From: Candidatus Pacearchaeota archaeon
GTDB taxonomy: Archaea > Nanobdellota > Nanobdellia > Pacearchaeales > GW2011-AR1
Direction: 5' to 3'
NCBI GenBank assembly: GCA_003694055.1
Contig: RFLC01000036.1
Span: forward strand, 1 to 16,102
DNA: 16,102 nt
Part shown: piece after piece, positions 13,280 through 16,102 of the stretch
How positions within the stretch are numbered: the stretch's first letter is position 1
Layout of the letters: each line of letters opens with the position of its first letter
Made by a program: the position numbers and the translations under genes
The notes under the pieces: model-generated
Databases searched by the model: none
What the model saw: the letters and a program-made list of their open reading frames with translations, nothing else
What the model was told of the DNA's origin: nothing

Positions 13280-14284
13280 ATGCGCAAACTAAAAGAAACT
13301 TTCTTCTCGCGTCGCGGGCTGTACTTGCGGGAGATTAAAAAATACAGCATCTTGCTAACTTTCTTTTTTCTCCTAGTAGTTTCGTTTTACATTGTCAAAA
13401 GTTACCTAACAGCTCTCCTCTCTGCATTCATCTTTGCCTACCTCGTTTTCCCAATCCACAAACGCATGCGCAAAACCCTCGGCAACTCGTTTTCTGCACT
13501 TATCTCAGTCGCGCTAGTTTTAGGAGTGATATTCATCCCTTCTCTGCTAGTTTTCGGCGGCATTGCCCAGCAAATCATCTCCTACTTTTCAACAAACGGC
13601 TCGCAACTCCTCGAAACACTGGAGTCATCAAAACTCGTCGGAAAACTCGGAATCCAACTCAACTCCCTCGACAACATCAGCACTTACCTTATCTCTCTTT
13701 TCTCATCTGCGCTAAAGTTCGTTCCTTCGATGCTCGTGTTCCTGTTAATAACAATTTTCTCGATGTATTACTTCATTCTTGACTGGGACAAGCTCTCTGC
13801 AAAGCTGCGAACTTACTTGCCATTCGTGAACAAAGAGAAAGTTGCGCGGGACATTTCCGAAGTCACGAGAAGCATTGTTTACGGCACATTTTTAGTTGCA
13901 GTGATAGAGTTCGTGATAGCTGCTCTCGGCTTCTACCTCCTCGGCGTGAATTTCTTCCTCTTACTCGCTGCGCTCGTTTTCTTGCTCGCGTTTGTCCCGC
14001 TAGGCCCTGCAGTAGTGTGGGTGCCAGCTGTCGCGCTCTACCTTTTGCGAGCAGACTACTTCACTGCAATCGGAGTGCTAGTTCTTGGGCTTGTGCTGAG
14101 CTTTGGGATTGATACAATCGCAAGGGCAAAGCTCGTCGGCAACAAAACAAACATAAACCCTGTTGTCATGCTCTTGGGAATTTTCGGCGGCGTGCCATTG
14201 TTCGGGTTGTTCGGATTTGTCATCGGTCCGCTAATCCTTGCCTACACGTTGAAAATAATGGAAGAGGTTTTCTCACCTGTCTAA
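13280..14284 (+). CDS. AI-2E family transporter
   Basis: The 334-residue polytopic membrane protein belongs to the AI-2E/PerM family. It shows paired N-terminal helices (about 24-60), a helix at about 71-95, a variable extracytoplasmic region with QQIISYFSTNGSQLLETLES, then helices from about 150 onward, the DWDKL...RTYLP loop typical of the family, FVPLGPAVVWVPAVALYLL, and the conserved C-terminal block GGVPLFGLFGFVIGPLILA (303-321). Members export diverse small molecules or ions (some are Na+/H+ antiporters); the substrate is not predictable here, and a role in quorum sensing is not implied. The start is supported by the TTTTTTATAT box. It converges with the mazG-like gene across a spacer bearing a GTATATAC dyad. 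Confidence 0.92.
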   Translation: MRKLKETFFSRRGLYLREIKKYSILLTFFFLLVVSFYIVKSYLTALLSAFIFAYLVFPIHKRMRKTLGNSFSALISVALVLGVIFIPSLLVFGGIAQQIISYFSTNGSQLLETLESSKLVGKLGIQLNSLDNISTYLISLFSSALKFVPSMLVFLLITIFSMYYFILDWDKLSAKLRTYLPFVNKEKVARDISEVTRSIVYGTFLVAVIEFVIAALGFYLLGVNFFLLLAALVFLLAFVPLGPAVVWVPAVALYLLRADYFTAIGVLVLGLVLSFGIDTIARAKLVGNKTNINPVVMLLGIFGGVPLFGLFGFVIGPLILAYTLKIMEEVFSPV

Positions 14285-14723
14285 TAACAATCCGTTAATG
14301 AAAAAGCTCTCTTTCTAGATTGTCGCGCATCTCCCTGTGCCGCGCTTTTTCTCGAGTTCGGGCGCGTTTGTTGCGTTCGCGCGCGGCGCGCGCGGCGCTG
14401 TCAACTAGGGCGTGCGGAAATTTGCGAAAGGAGGTCGCATTTCTTGCGCGCGATTTTCGTCGCGCTGCCACGCCGTGCCGCGCTAACAAGCTCTGCACGC
14501 CAAAAACGCAAGTTAAAATTGTATATACGAACGTATATACGCAAACCTGGCTCTTGAAAGACGCGCGAGCGCCGTGCGCGCGCTCACCTGTTGGACTCGA
14601 AGTAAACCTCGCAGCCCGCGCAAGCAAGAAAAGCGCGCATCAAGCTGTTTCCTCACTTAACGCGCACCACTATCCCATCCAACGCACGCATCGCACAAGC
14701 AAGCACAAAACGCAAAACCCAGT
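14285..14723. other. Gene-free convergent spacer carrying a GTATATAC dyad
   Basis: There are 439 bases between the convergent AI-2E and MazG-like genes. It is very GC-rich in parts (14370-14400 has overlapping GCGCGC tracts). AAAGGAGGT near 14428-14436 looks like a ribosome binding site but no start codon follows, so it is probably chance or part of an RNA. No ORF is convincing. Confidence 0.6.
14521..14540. repeat. GTATATAC-N4-GTATATAC dyad, site 4
   Basis: Two GTATATAC octamers are separated by GAAC, whose outer G and C extend each arm to 9 bp. The flank GCAAAC on the right resembles the GCAACC flank of site 2. It lies in a convergent spacer. Confidence 0.85.
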
Positions 14724-15053
14724 TTAACGTTCATCGCCTTCAGAATGCAACACGTTCCTCTCTTTGCGCGACTTTAACTTAGCAAGGTTATCTTCGGCAA
14801 TCTTCTCAAGTGACAACCCTAGCTCATTCGCGAGCATCGCCACATACCAAAGCACATCGCCAAGTTCAGCTCCCAGCTTTTTCCTGTCCTCCTCGCTAAT
14901 CTCCCCCTCCTTGTTCCTAGCAATTTTCTTCAGCTTCTCAACAACCTCGCCAGACTCGCCAGCCAAACCCAACGCAGGATAAATCCATCGAAAAGCGAGC
15001 GTTGGATAAATGGCAGTTTCTTTCGCTCTTTCTTGATACTCATTAAAATCCAT
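14724..15053 (-). CDS. MazG-like nucleotide pyrophosphohydrolase
   Basis: The 109-residue all-alpha NTP pyrophosphohydrolase is of the MazG/dUTPase superfamily. The metal-binding motifs are Glu33-x-x-Glu36 (LAGESGEVVEKLKK) and Glu63-x-x-Asp66 (GAELGDVLWYVAMLANELG), with an N-terminal substrate-facing stretch YPTLAFRWIYPALGLAGE. Such single-domain proteins dimerise and hydrolyse (often non-canonical) dNTPs to the monophosphate, keeping the nucleotide pool clean. A TTATAAAA box (about 15073-15080) is 20-27 bases upstream of the ATG, fitting a leaderless transcript. The substrate is not predictable. Confidence 0.92.
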   Translation of the reverse strand: MDFNEYQERAKETAIYPTLAFRWIYPALGLAGESGEVVEKLKKIARNKEGEISEEDRKKLGAELGDVLWYVAMLANELGLSLEKIAEDNLAKLKSRKERNVLHSEGDER

Positions 15054-15435
15054 CCAATCCCAAGTAAAGCAAGTTTTATAAGCTTTGTCACTTCAAAACC
15101 CTCTCCAAAAATCTCTTAACCCTTACCCAAATTGCCCGCCACCTCACTAAACTAGAATGGTTAAAAATGCCAAGGAAGCATAAAGCGCCTCAAAAACTTG
15201 AGCAATCTTGAGACTGAAAGTACGGAGCAAGCGCCCTTAAACTTGTTTGTATATACACACGCATACACAAAACCCCACTCGCTAGCGAAACAGCTGCCCC
15301 ACTTCTCACCCACAGCTTGAGATCAGCTTTACCTTGCAGTCGCACCAATCTATCAAAACTCCTCCAAGCAACGCAGGCTTGAGACAAAACGAAGGATTTT
15401 TAAAAACGCAAATCGTGGTAAAATTGAGGTGTAGT
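15054..15435. other. Divergent spacer with degenerate GTATATAC dyad
   Basis: There are 382 bases between divergent genes. The left end carries the mazG-like promoter and the right end a TTTTTAAAA box (about 15398-15406) and GAGGTG ribosome binding site for the next gene. The middle holds the degenerate dyad at 15249-15268 and no credible ORF. Confidence 0.55.
15249..15268. repeat. Degenerate GTATATAC dyad, site 5
   Basis: GTATATAC-ACAC-GCATACAC: the right octamer carries two T-to-C changes that break the dyad. The alternating purine-pyrimidine character is kept over about 22 bp. It lies in a divergent rather than convergent spacer, so it may be a decayed or functionally distinct copy. Confidence 0.5.
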
Positions 15436-16102
15436 ATGAAGAATTTTTCAAGCCTTGCCATGCCTGTGGTAGCGCTAAGTATCTTTTTGCTCTTAGGAAG
15501 CATATTTTTCGTTAGCGTGCATGCGCAAACCCAGGGGCAAGCGAGCGATGATTCTGGGAGCGCGAGCGAGGATGGAAGCGCGCAGGAAAGCGGTTCAAAC
15601 CCTAGCACTTCAGAAAGCGCAACCCCGCAAGACACACAACAAACAGAAACAGACCAATCCGCAGCTTCAGACCAAGTTAAAGATTCAAACAGCGAGAAAA
15701 GCAAGAGTGAAAGGGAAAGCGCAAACTCCGACGAGAAAACGCAAACTGGCGCGGAAGATAACGCAAACAAAGGTGCCATGCAAGCTAGTGCAAATGAAAA
15801 CTCTCCAAGCGATGAGGAAGTTGAGAGCAATTCTGACGCTCTCTACCTAGACCTTGACGAAGTTTCAAAAGAGCTGTCAAAACCAGAAAGCGAGAACAAG
15901 CAATCGCCCGACGCTGAGAAAACAACAAATGAAAATGCCAACGAGGAGGAAGCTGTCTATTTGGAATTGGACAAGCTGGAAAAGCACCTAGAAATGAAGA
16001 GCTCTCAAAAGACAAAAACAAAGGTAAGAGAATTGAGAGAGAAAACTATTGCGAAGGAAGAGGTTGAAGCTCAGAAAAAAGATGGCGGGAATGGGTTAAG
16101 CA
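15436..16102 (+). CDS. Secreted acidic low-complexity protein (C-terminus outside window)
   Basis: An open frame of 222 codons runs off the window edge without a stop. It starts MKNFSSLAMPVVALSIFLLLG with a signal peptide ending VSVHA-Q (likely cleavage after residue 30), followed by about 100 residues rich in Ser, Glu, Asp, Gln, Asn and Thr, consistent with an exported disordered region. A short motif occurs twice: ALYLDLDEVSKEL (135-147) and AVYLELDKLEKHL (173-185), 38 residues apart, probably amphipathic segments. Toward the edge the sequence becomes Lys/Glu-rich, suggesting a coiled coil. GAGGTG stands five bases before the ATG and a TTTTTAAAA box lies about 30 bases upstream. No family is recognised; surface or cell-envelope role inferred. 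Confidence 0.8.
   Translation, partial: MKNFSSLAMPVVALSIFLLLGSIFFVSVHAQTQGQASDDSGSASEDGSAQESGSNPSTSESATPQDTQQTETDQSAASDQVKDSNSEKSKSERESANSDEKTQTGAEDNANKGAMQASANENSPSDEEVESNSDALYLDLDEVSKELSKPESENKQSPDAEKTTNENANEEEAVYLELDKLEKHLEMKSSQKTKTKVRELREKTIAKEEVEAQKKDGGNGLS

Noticed and set aside
13280..14284. AI-2E annotation as evidence of quorum sensing
   Set aside because: The family is broad and mostly not involved in autoinducer-2 export; nothing near supports signalling.
14428..14436. AAAGGAGGT ribosome-binding-site-like sequence
   Set aside because: No start codon within 15 bases on the plus strand; not used to call a gene.
1088..14540. GTATATAC dyads as CRISPR repeats
   Set aside because: Copies are kilobases apart with no spacer periodicity and no cas genes.
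14320..14727. 135-codon plus-strand frame in the fourth convergent spacer
   Set aside because: Arg/Ala-rich translation from GC tracts with no promoter; the opposite strand shows an equally long frame, a sign of chance.

Overview
The window looks archaeal, and most like a small-genome DPANN-type archaeon (Diapherotrites/Micrarchaeota-like is my guess; rank below Archaea is not proven). Evidence: a ribosomal L7Ae-S28e-L24e operon, a GxGD prepilin peptidase, class III-type prepilin-like proteins, many apparently leaderless genes with an A/T-rich TATA-like box about 22-30 bases before the start codon, and an intronless tRNA-Asn without an encoded CCA. Hexamer GCGCGC is strikingly frequent in genes and spacers.

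Layout. 1-713: unknown polytopic membrane protein. 714-1215: gene-free spacer. 1216-2709 (-): adenylosuccinate synthetase with a large insertion, divergent from a DUF192 gene (2754-3089). 3224-4318 (-): two short secreted/membrane proteins with prepilin-like N-termini, with a previously unlisted 38-residue, half-Lys/Arg ORF between them. 4433-5840 (+): HD-domain protein overlapping a GHMP sugar kinase. 5841-6296: spacer. 6297-6818 (-): membrane-anchored CARDB protein. 7262-8631 (+): two translationally coupled single-span membrane proteins. 8686-8758 (-): tRNA-Asn(GUU). 9132-9995 (+): L7Ae, S28e, L24e. 10124-10581: decayed IS200/IS605 element with both end hairpins. 10737-11840 (+): secreted beta-propeller-like protein. 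12358-13230 (-) prepilin peptidase, divergent from an AI-2E-family transporter (13280-14284). 14724-15053 (-): MazG-like pyrophosphohydrolase. 15436-end (+): start of a secreted acidic low-complexity protein cut by the window edge.

Most interesting pattern: a 20-bp dyad, GTATATAC-N4-GTATATAC, occurs four times perfectly, once in each of the four long (about 440-520 bp) gene-free spacers lying between convergent genes (714-1215, 5841-6296, 11841-12357, 14285-14723). A fifth, degenerate copy lies in the divergent spacer before the last gene. The octamer is not seen elsewhere in the window, and the spacers share no other obvious sequence, so this looks like a dedicated site (protein-binding, hairpin or structural) rather than copies of a transposon. 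A second element, an inverted repeat GCAAG-N5-CTTGC in a 24-bp conserved block, sits at the same place upstream of two membrane-protein genes (81-104 and 7178-7201) and looks like an operator or activator site.

Functionally the window mixes housekeeping genes (translation, purine synthesis, nucleotide sanitation) with a cell-surface set (prepilin peptidase, prepilin-like proteins, CARDB and beta-propeller exoproteins, coupled membrane proteins). The peptidase at 12358 could process the prepilin-like products at 3224-4318, but this is inference.
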